Shown here: one piece after another, positions 24,815-33,002 of the stretch
Numbering within the stretch: the stretch's first letter is position 1
Layout: each line of letters begins with the position of its first letter
Assembly: GCA_029565415.1 (NCBI GenBank)
Contig: JAKQOH010000068.1
Coordinates: 1 to 61,216 of the forward strand
Source: Candidatus Rifleibacteriota bacterium
GTDB lineage: Bacteria; Riflebacteria; Ozemobacteria; Ozemobacterales; Ozemobacteraceae
Reading direction: 5' to 3'
Length of the DNA stretch: 61,216 nt
Notes under the pieces: model-generated
The model's database searches: none
What the model was told of the DNA's origin: nothing
What the model saw: only the letters and a program-made list of their open reading frames with translations
Position numbers and translations under genes: made by a program

Positions 24815-27745
24815 ATGGCCAAGGCGAGGTTCATGTCGATGAAGTGGCTGAGACTTCATCTCAAGGAGATCATCTGGGCGACGGTCAGCCTGTTCGTCCT
24901 CTCGTGCTTCATCATCGGCTACGGCTCGAGCCGCGCCCAGCGCACGCAGGACGAGAAGCGCCGCCGCGCCGAAGCCCGCGAGGACCAGTCCCGTGAATCC
25001 GAAACCGCCCTTCCCGCCGAGCTCGTCGCCAAGGCCGATCTGCCGGTCGTGCACGTTTCCTTCCCCACCCCGACGGCCTCGCTCACCGAGACCATTTCGG
25101 TGAAGGAGCTGTTCCATGCCCTGATGTCGACGAACGAGTATCGCCGGCTTCAGAGCATTCCCGCCCAGCTTCGTGAAGCGTTCGGCGCCCAGGTCAAGGA
25201 AGGCGTCCTCGAGGGCCTGATCACCGAAACGCTGATCGGTCTGTATGCCCGAGCGAACAACCTCCAGCCGGCCCAAACGCCCCAGGCGCTCGTCGACGGC
25301 GATCGCCGCCAGATCACCCCGACCGAGTTCAACCGCATGCTCAAGCGCGAAGGGATCAGCGAGCAGGAATACACCTCCCGCCGGTATCGCCAGGAGATGA
25401 TCAAGGCCGTCCAACAGCGCGTCGTGCGGCCGGTGACCTCGATCGCCAGCCTCACCGACGAGTCCATGAAGAAGTTCTACGAGGAAAACAAGCTCCGGTT
25501 CAAGATGCCCGACGAGCTGACCATCACCAGTCTGCTCGTCGCCCCGGGCGATTTCGCCGGGGTCGCCTCGATCACCGAAGCCGAGATCAAGCAGTATTAC
25601 GATGAGCACCGCAGCGAGTTCACCAGCTCGAAACGCGCTTCCGTCTACCACGTGTTCATCAACCCCAACGACGCCGAGTATCAGAAGAGCATGCCGGTGT
25701 CCGAGAACGACATCAAGCGGCGCTACACCGACCACATCGAGGAGTTCAAGGTTCCCGAGACGGTCACCGCCCGCCACATCCTGATCAAGCCCCGCAGCAG
25801 CTTCGAGAAAGATCTCGACAACTATTCCGTGTCGCTGCGCAACTTCACGATCATCACCGATGCCGGCGAGACCCGGTACACGTTCGACATGGGAATCGCG
25901 GATCGGAAGGCTGATGCGGCGCTCGACTACACCGACATCGAGCTGACCACCGCTTCCGGCGCGACCTGCACCCCGACCGCCGAGAGTCAGAAGAAGGTCG
26001 GCGGCGCGCTTTCCCTGCCGTTGTCCGGCAATCCGAAGGATCTCGTGGCCGGCACCGTGTGCATCGTTCTTCCGGCCGGCGACGCGCCCGCGAAGCTCTC
26101 GATCCGCGACAAGCACAGCACCCACGCCTTCGACGTCTCGGTCGCCCACGACGAGGAACAGGCCTTCGCGGCCGCCGAAGCCGAGATCAAGGCTCTGCGC
26201 GAACGCGTCATGAAGGGCGAGGAGTTTGCGAAGCTGGCTTCCGAAAAGTCGGATGACACCGGCTCGAAGAAGGATGGCGGCAGCCTGGGCGCCTTCGCCC
26301 GCGGCCAGATGGTCAAGCCGTTCGAGGATGCCGCGTTCGCCGCCGCGATCGGTGACGTGACCGAACCCGTCCGGACCAAGTTCGGCTGGCATATCATCAA
26401 GGTCGAAGCCCGCGACGCCGGCAAGACCAGCCAATTGAACGACGTGCGTGCCCGCCTCGAGGCCGAGATCCGCAAGGAACAGGCCGAGATGAAGGCCCAG
26501 AGCGACCTCGAGACGGCCAAGGATCTTCTCGAGCAGAAGAGCCGCACCCCGCGCGAGATCGTGATGCAGTACTCGATGGGGAAATCCCGCAAGGCCGACG
26601 GCAAGCTGCCGGTATTCTTCAAGGGCGAGATCACGGCCGACTACTCGGCCGATCAACGCGCGATGCTCGAAGAGGAGATCGGCCAGGCCGGCAACGTCAT
26701 GCCCGAGATCGAGGAAGTCGTGTTCGGCCTCAATCCCGAGGAAGTGTCGCGGGTCGTGAAGACAGAGAAGGGGCTGCACCTGTTCCAGCTCGAGGCGCTG
26801 CTCGATCCGATCCAGCTCGGCTACAACGACACGGTCAAGAATCGCATCCGCAGCACTCTCGAAGAGAAGCGGCGGCGGGCGCTCGCTTCCGAAAAGGCTC
26901 AGGAGATCGCGAAGCGGATCAATGCGGACAATTTCGCCGCCATCGCATCGGAAGCGCATCCCGACACGGGCGCGGTCAAGATCGGCCCCCTGCCCTTCTC
27001 GGCCAATCCCGGTTTCTCCAACTTCGCCCTGACGCAGGGTGTAGGCCAGATCACGGTTGACGGGCACACGTATCTGCCCGAGCTGCACAAGGCGTTCGCC
27101 GCCCTGCCGAAGACCGGCGCCGAGAACCGCGTGGTCGGCCCGATCGAGACGGAGCTGGGCTTCCACTTCGTGCGCGTCGACGCCTACAAGGTCGACCAGT
27201 TCAAGTCGTTCGAAGAGATGAAGGGCGAGCTGCGCCACGTCATGACCTTCGAACCGGACGAGGTCGCCATCCAGGAGTTCTTCTCGAAGAATCAGGAGAA
27301 GTTCGACACGCCCGAGTCACGCAAACTGCGCCAGATCCTGTTCTCCGACGAGGAAACGGCGAACGACGTGTTCAAGCGGCTCCAGGCCGGCGAGATCTTC
27401 TCGCTGCTGGCCAAGCGCTACTCGATCGACGGCAGCTCCTCCGAAGGCGGCAGCATCGGCAAGGTGCGCCGCAACCAGCTCCCGGCGAACGTCGAGGAAG
27501 CCGTCTGGAAGCTGAGCGTCGGCCAGTTCACCGCCCCGCTCCAGACCAGCTACGGCTGGACGATCATCCAGTATGAGGCCGAGGGCGACAAGGGCGAGAA
27601 AGCCAAGCTCGACAACACGGTCCGGGAAAAGATCCGCGCCCAGCTGCGCCAGGAGTACATGCAGGAGTTCTACACCGGCTTCCTGACCGGCATGCGCAAC
27701 CAGGCTCATGTCGTGCGGAACGCGGAGATCCTGAAGCAGTTGTAA
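24815..27745 (+). CDS. Giant SurA/PpiD-like parvulin foldase with nested beta-domain
   Basis: 976 residues. One N-terminal membrane segment (EIIWATVSLFVLSCFIIGY) anchors it, with the rest presumably periplasmic. A SurA_N-like helical region (about 80-220) precedes two parvulin domains. The first starts at TARHILIKPRSS (about 317) and resumes at RVMKGEEFAKLASEKSDD...GGSLGAFARGQMV...GWHIIKV (about 463-545); between the two parts lies a beta-rich insert of about 115 residues resembling DUF4352 domains. The second parvulin domain is complete (RKLRQILFSDEE to YGWTIIQYE, about 830-925). A degenerate repeat in between ends GFHFVRVDAYKV. Such proteins catalyse prolyl isomerisation and chaperone outer-membrane or secreted proteins. 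The start at 24815 has GGAGGAG 7 bases upstream. Transcription is from the promoter at 24677. Confidence 0.9.
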   Translation: MAKARFMSMKWLRLHLKEIIWATVSLFVLSCFIIGYGSSRAQRTQDEKRRRAEAREDQSRESETALPAELVAKADLPVVHVSFPTPTASLTETISVKELFHALMSTNEYRRLQSIPAQLREAFGAQVKEGVLEGLITETLIGLYARANNLQPAQTPQALVDGDRRQITPTEFNRMLKREGISEQEYTSRRYRQEMIKAVQQRVVRPVTSIASLTDESMKKFYEENKLRFKMPDELTITSLLVAPGDFAGVASITEAEIKQYYDEHRSEFTSSKRASVYHVFINPNDAEYQKSMPVSENDIKRRYTDHIEEFKVPETVTARHILIKPRSSFEKDLDNYSVSLRNFTIITDAGETRYTFDMGIADRKADAALDYTDIELTTASGATCTPTAESQKKVGGALSLPLSGNPKDLVAGTVCIVLPAGDAPAKLSIRDKHSTHAFDVSVAHDEEQAFAAAEAEIKALRERVMKGEEFAKLASEKSDDTGSKKDGGSLGAFARGQMVKPFEDAAFAAAIGDVTEPVRTKFGWHIIKVEARDAGKTSQLNDVRARLEAEIRKEQAEMKAQSDLETAKDLLEQKSRTPREIVMQYSMGKSRKADGKLPVFFKGEITADYSADQRAMLEEEIGQAGNVMPEIEEVVFGLNPEEVSRVVKTEKGLHLFQLEALLDPIQLGYNDTVKNRIRSTLEEKRRRALASEKAQEIAKRINADNFAAIASEAHPDTGAVKIGPLPFSANPGFSNFALTQGVGQITVDGHTYLPELHKAFAALPKTGAENRVVGPIETELGFHFVRVDAYKVDQFKSFEEMKGELRHVMTFEPDEVAIQEFFSKNQEKFDTPESRKLRQILFSDEETANDVFKRLQAGEIFSLLAKRYSIDGSSSEGGSIGKVRRNQLPANVEEAVWKLSVGQFTAPLQTSYGWTIIQYEAEGDKGEKAKLDNTVREKIRAQLRQEYMQEFYTGFLTGMRNQAHVVRNAEILKQL

Positions 27746-27761
27746 TTCCAGGCTCGACACG

Positions 27762-27793
27762 CGGGGGCGGGCCGGTCGGCCCGTCCCCGTTTT
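27762..27793 (+). terminator. Intrinsic terminator after the foldase gene
   Basis: A 12-bp stem with one mismatch (CGGGGGCGGGCC/GGCCCGTCCCCG), GGTC loop, then TTTT. It begins 17 bases after the stop codon. Confidence 0.8.
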
Positions 27794-27809
27794 ATATCTT
27801 GGAGTATCT

Positions 27810-28103
27810 ATGCGACTCGACAAATTCCTGCAGGCCACGGGGCTCATCAAGCGCCGGGTGCTCGCCAACGAGGCATGCAAGCGCGGCCTGATCTCGATCA
27901 ACGGCCAGCCGGCGAAGCCCACGCGGGAAATCGCGGCGGGCGATCTCGTGCGGCTCGACCTGCCCCGGCGCGAGCTCGAGGTGCGGATTCTGAAGCTCCT
28001 CACCCAGCCGACGATGCCGCGCGCACGACGGGACGAGTTTCTCGAAACGGTGCGGGACATCGCGAAGACCCCGACGGATGACTGGTGGCAGGATGACGAG
28101 TGA
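27810..28103 (+). CDS. Small S4-domain RNA-binding protein (RqcP/Hsp15-like)
   Basis: 97 residues. The S4 fold is obvious: MRLDKFLQATGLIKRRVLANEACKRGLISING, then PAKPTREIAAGDLVRLDL. Proteins of this size include Hsp15 and RqcP, which bind 50S subunits carrying stalled peptidyl-tRNA. TTGGAG lies 6 bases before the ATG. The gene sits directly after a terminator, so it is read through or has its own unseen promoter. It overlaps rsmA by 11 bases, which links it with ribosome maturation. Exact role inferred from family only. Confidence 0.88.
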   Translation: MRLDKFLQATGLIKRRVLANEACKRGLISINGQPAKPTREIAAGDLVRLDLPRRELEVRILKLLTQPTMPRARRDEFLETVRDIAKTPTDDWWQDDE

Positions 28104-28890
28104 CGGCCGGCTGCCGGCGAAGAAATCGCTCGGCCAGAACTTCTGCACCGATGCGCGGCTGCCGGCCGAGATCGTGCGCCGCCTCGCCCCGGGGCCGGGA
28201 GACGCCGTCTGGGAGATCGGTCCGGGGCCCGGGGCGCTCACCGGGCAGCTGATCGGGACGGGGGCCGGGGTCACGGCGTTCGAGATCGACGAGCGGATGC
28301 GGGAAGAGCTGGCCCGGTTCGGCCCGGCTCTCACCGTCCACTGGGGCGATGTGCTCGAGATGGATCTGACCCCGCTCATCCCGGCCGGGAAGCGGCTGCT
28401 CGTCACGGGGAACCTCCCCTACTACTGCGGAACGCCGATCATGCGCCGCCTGCTGATGCTGCGGCCGCCGCCGGCGCGGCTGGTCTTCCTGCTCCAGGAC
28501 GAAGTGGCGCGCAAAGCCGCGGCCCGCCCCGGTTCGGATGCCTATGGATTCCTCTCGGCGCAGATCCGGTTGTTCGCCGAGCCCCTTCTCGGCACGCGGT
28601 TTTCTCCCGCCTCGTTCCGGCCGGCGCCCAAGGTCTACAGCACCATCCTCGAGCTGCGGCCGCTGGCTCTCTCCGACGAGGAGTTCGCCCGGCGGGAAGA
28701 CGCGCTGAAGCTGCTGTCCGTGATGCTCGCCAGCCGCCGCAAGATGGCCCTGTCCCTGCTGCGGCACGCGTTTCCCAAGGCCGCTCCCGGCTGGGAGGAG
28801 CGTTTTCTATCGCTCGGCATTGATCCGAAGGCGCGCGGCGAAACGATCCCGCTCGAAACGGTGATCGCCCTCGCGAGCCGGCCGTTCTGA
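28093..28890 (+). CDS. rsmA: 16S rRNA (adenine(1518)-N6/adenine(1519)-N6)-dimethyltransferase
   Basis: 265 residues. KsgA/RsmA dimethylates two adjacent adenosines in helix 45 of 16S rRNA late in 30S assembly. Diagnostic parts are the N-terminal KKSLGQNF motif, SAM motif I (VWEIGPGPGALTGQLI), the acidic loop (FEIDERM) and motif IV NLPYYCGTPI. The C-terminal small helical domain is present. The ATG at 28093 is preferred because it places KKSLGQNF at the usual distance; ATG 28078 is an alternative. Overlap with the S4 gene suggests coupled translation. Confidence 0.96.
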   Translation: MTSDGRLPAKKSLGQNFCTDARLPAEIVRRLAPGPGDAVWEIGPGPGALTGQLIGTGAGVTAFEIDERMREELARFGPALTVHWGDVLEMDLTPLIPAGKRLLVTGNLPYYCGTPIMRRLLMLRPPPARLVFLLQDEVARKAAARPGSDAYGFLSAQIRLFAEPLLGTRFSPASFRPAPKVYSTILELRPLALSDEEFARREDALKLLSVMLASRRKMALSLLRHAFPKAAPGWEERFLSLGIDPKARGETIPLETVIALASRPF

Positions 28891-28905
28891 AGGCCGGGGC
28901 AGGGA

Positions 28906-29712
28906 TCACTCCCCTGTCGACGGAAGAGGTTTTCCGGCACCGCGCGGGGTCTGGGAGGCGGTGGTAAGGCCGGTCAGCCGTTGAACGGCAACACCGGCAA
29001 GCATCATGCCGAAGATGGCCGTCATGTACCCGATCGAGCCCTGGATCATGCGGGGCCGCCCCCGGGCGAGGGTGACCTCGTGCCGCTCGCCGGGGATCTC
29101 GTCGGGATGGTAGGGCATGATCGGCGGCTCGGTCGAGGAGACGACGGTGATGCCGCGTTCGATGCCGAAGCTGCGCAGCCGCTTCCGGATGCGACGGGCG
29201 AAGGGGCAGATCGTCGTGTCGCCGATATCCGAAACCGTCACCCGGGTCGGATCGATCTTCGCGGCAGCGCCCATCGCGGAGAGCAGGGGCAGCCCGGCCT
29301 TCACCGTCTCGACCATCAGCGTGATCTTCGGGTTGAACGAGTCGATCGCGTCGATCACGAGGGAGTAGGGCCGGCCGAGCAGCCGCGCGATCTGTTCCCG
29401 GTCGAAAAAAACCGGGTGGCGTTCGACGAGGCAGCCGGGATTTATATCGAGCACTCTATTTGCCATCGCGTCGACCTTGGGCATGCCGATCGTCGATTCG
29501 AGCGCCATGATCTGGCGGTTCAGATTCGTCCGGCCGATCGTGTCGAAATCCACGAGGGTCAGGCGGCCCACACCGGCGCGGACAAGGCCCTCCACGGCAT
29601 ACGACCCCACCCCGCCCATGCCGAAAACGGCAACATGGGCCTCTCCCAGCGTCTTCAGCGCTTCGGGGCCGATCAGCAGCTCCGTCCGGTAGAATCGTGG
29701 TTCATCCGACAT
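28906..29712 (-). CDS. tcdA: tRNA threonylcarbamoyladenosine dehydratase (TcdA/CsdL, E1-like)
   Basis: 268 residues. TcdA uses ATP to convert t6A37 of tRNA into its cyclic form ct6A. The protein has the ThiF/E1 nucleotide site GMGGVGSYAVEGLVRAGVG, the VDFDTIGRTNLNRQ motif with catalytic Asp and Arg, and DAIDSFNPK. The downstream RKRLRSFGI...VSSTEPP segment is typical of TcdA rather than MoeB or ThiF. The start at 29712 has GGAGGG about 5 bases upstream. It is convergent with rsmA; tatD lies immediately upstream on the same strand and is probably co-transcribed. Confidence 0.93.
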   Translation of the reverse strand: MSDEPRFYRTELLIGPEALKTLGEAHVAVFGMGGVGSYAVEGLVRAGVGRLTLVDFDTIGRTNLNRQIMALESTIGMPKVDAMANRVLDINPGCLVERHPVFFDREQIARLLGRPYSLVIDAIDSFNPKITLMVETVKAGLPLLSAMGAAAKIDPTRVTVSDIGDTTICPFARRIRKRLRSFGIERGITVVSSTEPPIMPYHPDEIPGERHEVTLARGRPRMIQGSIGYMTAIFGMMLAGVAVQRLTGLTTASQTPRGAGKPLPSTGE

Positions 29713-29765
29713 GGTTCCCTCCCGTGCGCCTGACACCTTATCACAGGAAGCGCCTGGATGCAGCA

Positions 29766-30518
29766 TCAGCCGCGGCCGAAGATCCGCACCGCCGTTGCGG
29801 CCGACTGGAGGCGCACCTGCTCGGCGGACACCCCGCGCAGCCCGGCCAGATACCGGCCGATTCCCGGAAGGGCCGCAGGCTCGTTGCAGGCAGCCTCGAA
29901 GAAAAAGGGCTTCAGATCCGGGGAGTCGGTTTCGAGGACGAAGCGGTCATCCGGCACCATCCGGGCGACGGCGGGCGTCTTGCGGGCCTGGGGCATGCAC
30001 AGGGAGCCGGCAAACGAGATGACGGCCCCTTCGGCGAGGAAGGGGTGCGCGATTTCGACCGGGCCGCTGAACGCATGCATCACCCAGGGGACTCCTTCGG
30101 CATGGCGGCGCAGGATCTCGAGGGCGCGCTGCCAGGCTCCGCGCAGATGCACCAGCAGCGGCAGACCGGCAGACCGGGCAATCCCGGCCTGCGTCTCGAA
30201 CACGGCGGCCTGATGATCCAGCGCCACCTCGGCATGGACGTCGAGGCCGCACTCCCCGACCGCGACCGGTTCGTAGCCCCGGCATTTCCAGGCCGCGATG
30301 ATGGACGCGGGAGTGGCGGCGGCGGCGTGAAAGGGGTGGACCCCCCAGGCAATCCGGACCATCTCGGCGGGCCAGCCCGGATTTCGCACGGCCCCGGCAA
30401 TGCCCGGCACGATGATCCGGCGAACGCCGGCGTCACGGGCACGGGCGATCACCCCCGCCCCGTCGCCGGCGAGGGCGGCTGCATCCAGATGACAATGGGT
30501 ATCCGTCCAACCATCCAT
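29766..30518 (-). CDS. TatD family metal-dependent deoxyribonuclease
   Basis: 250 residues. The TIM-barrel amidohydrolase metal ligands are in order: DTHCHLD near the start, VGECGLD, LLVHLRGAW, VMHAFSG and LETDSPDL. TatD proteins are 3'-5' exonucleases or DNases acting in DNA repair; some members are D-aminoacyl-tRNA deacylases. The start at 30518 places DTHCHLD at residues 6-12 as usual. No ribosome site precedes it; a -10-like TATCAT ends only 6 bases upstream, so the mRNA may be leaderless. Longer in-frame readings lack family similarity. Confidence 0.9.
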   Translation of the reverse strand: MDGWTDTHCHLDAAALAGDGAGVIARARDAGVRRIIVPGIAGAVRNPGWPAEMVRIAWGVHPFHAAAATPASIIAAWKCRGYEPVAVGECGLDVHAEVALDHQAAVFETQAGIARSAGLPLLVHLRGAWQRALEILRRHAEGVPWVMHAFSGPVEIAHPFLAEGAVISFAGSLCMPQARKTPAVARMVPDDRFVLETDSPDLKPFFFEAACNEPAALPGIGRYLAGLRGVSAEQVRLQSAATAVRIFGRG

Positions 30519-30524
30519 CGTTTC

Positions 30525-30553
30525 ATGATATCCCGGCCGGATTCGTTTTTCGA
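30525..30553 (-). promoter_or_regulatory. Possible promoter placing tatD on a leaderless mRNA
   Basis: Minus-strand TCGAAA, a 17-base spacer and TATCAT (30530-30525). The predicted +1 falls on or next to the ATG at 30518. Confidence 0.35.
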
Positions 30554-30554
30554 T

Positions 30555-30583
30555 TTGCAAACCCCGCGGCGATGCAGTATAAT
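30555..30583 (+). promoter_or_regulatory. Sigma-70 promoter placing yicC on a nearly leaderless mRNA
   Basis: TTGCAA (30555-30560), a 17-base spacer and TATAAT (30578-30583). The yicC ATG begins only 8 bases after the -10 box, so the expected +1 is 1-2 bases before the start codon, and no Shine-Dalgarno is available. Confidence 0.65.
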
Positions 30584-30591
30584 GCCGGGAT

Positions 30592-31467
30592 ATGGTAGCG
30601 AGTCTGACGGGTTTTGGACGCGGAGAGCTGACGGATGCGACCGGGCGGGTCGCGGTCGAGCTCAAATCCGTGAACAATCGTTTCCTGCAGCTCGACGTGC
30701 ATGTTCCCTGGGGTTACGGCTGGGCTGACGCGATGCTGCGCAGCCTGATCAGCGAGCGGATCTCCCGAGGCAAGGTCTCGGTCAATCTCGAGATCGTCGA
30801 TTACGCCCCCACGCAACAGGCCGTCGTCAACCGCCAGCTGCTCAAGTCTTTTATAGATCTGGCTATAGATCTCGAGCGGGAAACCGACCGGCCGCTTCCA
30901 TTGCGCCTGGACGGCATGCTCGGCCTGCCCGGCGTCATGAAAGTCGACTCGGAGAAGGCCGACCAGAACGTGATCTGGGCACGGATCAAGCCCGTCGCTG
31001 AAAAGGCGATCGCGGCGTTCATCGAGTCCCGCAAGCGCGAGGGCGCGAACCTGGCCGCCGACATCCTGCGCCGCCGCGAAAAGCTCGAAGAGTGCCGGAA
31101 AGCCATCGAGGAGCGCATTCCCCAGTTCCGGGCCGCGTTCATCGAACGGTTCACGGCGCGTATCCGGGAACTGGCCGGCCAGGCCGGCATCGAAGATTCC
31201 CGTCTCGGCGCCGAGATCGCGATCTGGACCGACCGGTCCGACATCAGCGAGGAGCTGACGCGGCTCGCCAGCCATCTGAAAGAGCTCGGCACGATCATGC
31301 AGAGCACCGAGCCGATCGGCCGCAGACTGGATTTCCTGCTCCAGGAGCTGAATCGCGAGGCGAACACGACCGGCAGCAAGGTCGGCGATCTTCTGGTCAT
31401 CCAGCAGGTGCTCGACATCAAATGCGAGATCGAGAAGATCCGCGAACAGGCCCAGAACATCGAGTGA
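30592..31467 (+). CDS. yicC: YicC/YloC family endoribonuclease
   Basis: 291 residues, typical. YicC-like proteins are endoribonucleases implicated in sRNA and mRNA decay. The N-terminus [11 protein letters not shown] and the [20 protein letters not shown] strand (here [10 protein letters not shown]), [11 protein letters not shown], and the C-terminal [32 protein letters not shown] region are family-diagnostic. It heads the yicC-remA-rpoZ operon found widely in bacteria, except that gmk, often third, is missing. It has no ribosome site and is probably leaderless. Two ATA codons in a 9-base direct repeat (around 30850-30870) form one of several AT-rich islands. Confidence 0.95.
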   Translation: MVASLTGFGRGELTDATGRVAVELKSVNNRFLQLDVHVPWGYGWADAMLRSLISERISRGKVSVNLEIVDYAPTQQAVVNRQLLKSFIDLAIDLERETDRPLPLRLDGMLGLPGVMKVDSEKADQNVIWARIKPVAEKAIAAFIESRKREGANLAADILRRREKLEECRKAIEERIPQFRAAFIERFTARIRELAGQAGIEDSRLGAEIAIWTDRSDISEELTRLASHLKELGTIMQSTEPIGRRLDFLLQELNREANTTGSKVGDLLVIQQVLDIKCEIEKIREQAQNIE

Positions 31468-31486
31468 GAGAATCGAGGAGCATCGC

Positions 31487-31795
31487 ATGAAGGTTCGTCT
31501 GCTCAACGTCGGATTCGGCAACGTCGTCGTCGCCGGCCGCATCGTTGCCATCGTCAGTCCCGGCTCGGCGCCCATCAAGCGCCTCAAGGAGGACGCGAAG
31601 GAGCGCGGCAAGCTGATCGACGCCACGTATGGGCGCAAGACCCGCGCCATCGTCGTCACCGATTCCGATCATGTGATCCTGTCCGCCATCAATCCCGAAA
31701 CCGCGGCGCTTCGCCTGCTGGGTCGCAAGATCGCCGACCACAGCGACGACGAGGCCCCTGTCGAAGAGATCAACCCCACACCGGAGGTCGAATAA
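31487..31795 (+). CDS. remA: RemA/DUF370 family regulator
   Basis: 102 residues. The sequence [33 protein letters not shown] is the signature of DUF370. In Bacillus subtilis RemA is a ring-forming DNA-binding activator of matrix genes; in other phyla the role is unknown, although the position between yicC and rpoZ is conserved. Family length is about 90, and here an acidic C-terminal tail ([18 protein letters not shown]) adds about 15 residues. GAGGAG lies just upstream of the ATG, 19 bases after yicC. Its stop abuts the rpoZ ATG. Confidence 0.92.
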   Translation: MKVRLLNVGFGNVVVAGRIVAIVSPGSAPIKRLKEDAKERGKLIDATYGRKTRAIVVTDSDHVILSAINPETAALRLLGRKIADHSDDEAPVEEINPTPEVE

Positions 31796-31996
31796 ATGGC
31801 ACTCAAGTTCCGCTCCCGCACCGACATCACGGATCGCATCCCGAACAAGTATGACGCCGTCATCGCGATTTCCCAGCGCGTGAAGATGCTGGTCGAAGGC
31901 CGCAAGCGGCTGATCGACGCGAACGACGAGAATTACGTGAAGATCGCGATGGAAGAGATCGCCTCCGGGGCTCTCGACATTGAGGTCGAAAAGTAA
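31796..31996 (+). CDS. rpoZ: DNA-directed RNA polymerase omega subunit
   Basis: 66 residues. Omega helps fold and recruit beta-prime and forms part of the ppGpp site in proteobacteria. Characteristic are DRIPNKYDAVIAISQRVKMLVEG and the KIAMEEIASG helix. The start codon directly follows the remA stop (TAA-ATG) and its ribosome site, GGAGG, lies inside the end of remA, so the two are translationally coupled. The protein is short but within the family range. Confidence 0.92.
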   Translation: MALKFRSRTDITDRIPNKYDAVIAISQRVKMLVEGRKRLIDANDENYVKIAMEEIASGALDIEVEK

Positions 31997-32981
31997 TCCG
32001 CCTGCGGCGCGCCTGCTGATCGTCATCGGTCGGGGGCTTGCCGCGGGATTCGCCCACGATCTCGTCTGGCAGCTCCAGCAGGGCGGCTTCGAGACGCGCA
32101 TTGCGCTGTCTCCCGAAGCCGACGGCTGGGCTGCTCCCGAGACGCTGCGCCACCTCAGCGGCGCGCCGATCCTGTCGGGTGACCCCCGCCCCGCGTGGGC
32201 CGACAGGAGCGAGCCGTTCGCCGCCACCGTCGGCGTCGGTCTGCCGACGTCGACCCTCGCCGATATCGCGAACGGCGCGCCGCGTTCGCCCGCCATCGAG
32301 CTTCTGCTCAGACGCGGGGGGCCGCTCATTTTCCTGCACGAGCCCTTGCCCGCCGACGCGGCCCCCACCCTGCGGGCCTGCGCGGTACGCGGCTACACCC
32401 TGCGCGAACTTCCACCGGTCCCGGGCCAGTGGCGATCGGCCTTTGAACAGATGTTCGCCGATCTCGTCCTGTTCCTGTCGCGACGCAACCGCCTGCAGTC
32501 GATGCGGGTCGTGGTATCGCGCACCGTGCCCGAGCCTCTCATCTCGCTTGCCGGCGCCCCCCCCGACTGGAAGCACCAGCTCGAACGCTGCCTCGTGAAG
32601 CTCGGCTTCCCCGCGCCGTCCCCCAACCAGGATGACGAGGCCCCGCTTCATATCGAGACGTACGAAGGCCCCTTCCCCCTGCGGAAGAAGAAAGGCCGCA
32701 CCGAAACGCTCGGCATCACCCTCGATCCAACCGGACTCGAGGAGACGACGGCCGCGCCCGCCCGGCATCTGCGGGCCCGCTTCGTGCATCCCGACGCCCC
32801 CGAGACGGGGGTGCGCGCGCTTGCCGAATCCGGCTGGATCGTCGTTCGCCGCCAGCCGAACGGACACCTGATCGTCACGGAATCCTCCGGCGACAGGTTG
32901 ATCCCCGATGTGACGGCCCAGTCGGCGTTCCTTCGGTTCGCCGAGTTCCTGGCCGACCGGCTCGCCCACGCCGCCGGCTGA
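31980..32981 (+). CDS. Degenerate CoaBC (Dfp)-like protein at the coaBC locus
   Basis: 333 residues, starting at TTG 31980 inside rpoZ. The place between rpoZ and priA is that of coaBC (phosphopantothenoylcysteine decarboxylase/synthase). The fold of CoaC can be followed (LLIVIGRGLAAGFAHDLVWQLQ, ETLRHLSGAPI), but the active-site motifs are gone. The PATANT-like loop reads GLPTST, the PAMN loop reads LHEPLPAD, and the conserved His is not seen. A CoaB-like entry strand is recognisable (MRVVVSRTVPEPLI, versus the usual VTAGPTxExID) and also lacks key residues. The C-terminal WIVVRRQPNGHLIV and helix fit the CoaB end. It is about 70 residues shorter than normal. Catalysis looks unlikely; a structural or regulatory role, or decay, is possible. 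Homology is inferred from position and weak motifs. Confidence 0.6.
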   Translation: MRSKSNPPAARLLIVIGRGLAAGFAHDLVWQLQQGGFETRIALSPEADGWAAPETLRHLSGAPILSGDPRPAWADRSEPFAATVGVGLPTSTLADIANGAPRSPAIELLLRRGGPLIFLHEPLPADAAPTLRACAVRGYTLRELPPVPGQWRSAFEQMFADLVLFLSRRNRLQSMRVVVSRTVPEPLISLAGAPPDWKHQLERCLVKLGFPAPSPNQDDEAPLHIETYEGPFPLRKKKGRTETLGITLDPTGLEETTAAPARHLRARFVHPDAPETGVRALAESGWIVVRRQPNGHLIVTESSGDRLIPDVTAQSAFLRFAEFLADRLAHAAG

Positions 32982-33002
32982 CGGCCGGCCTGGCGCGGCC
33001 CC

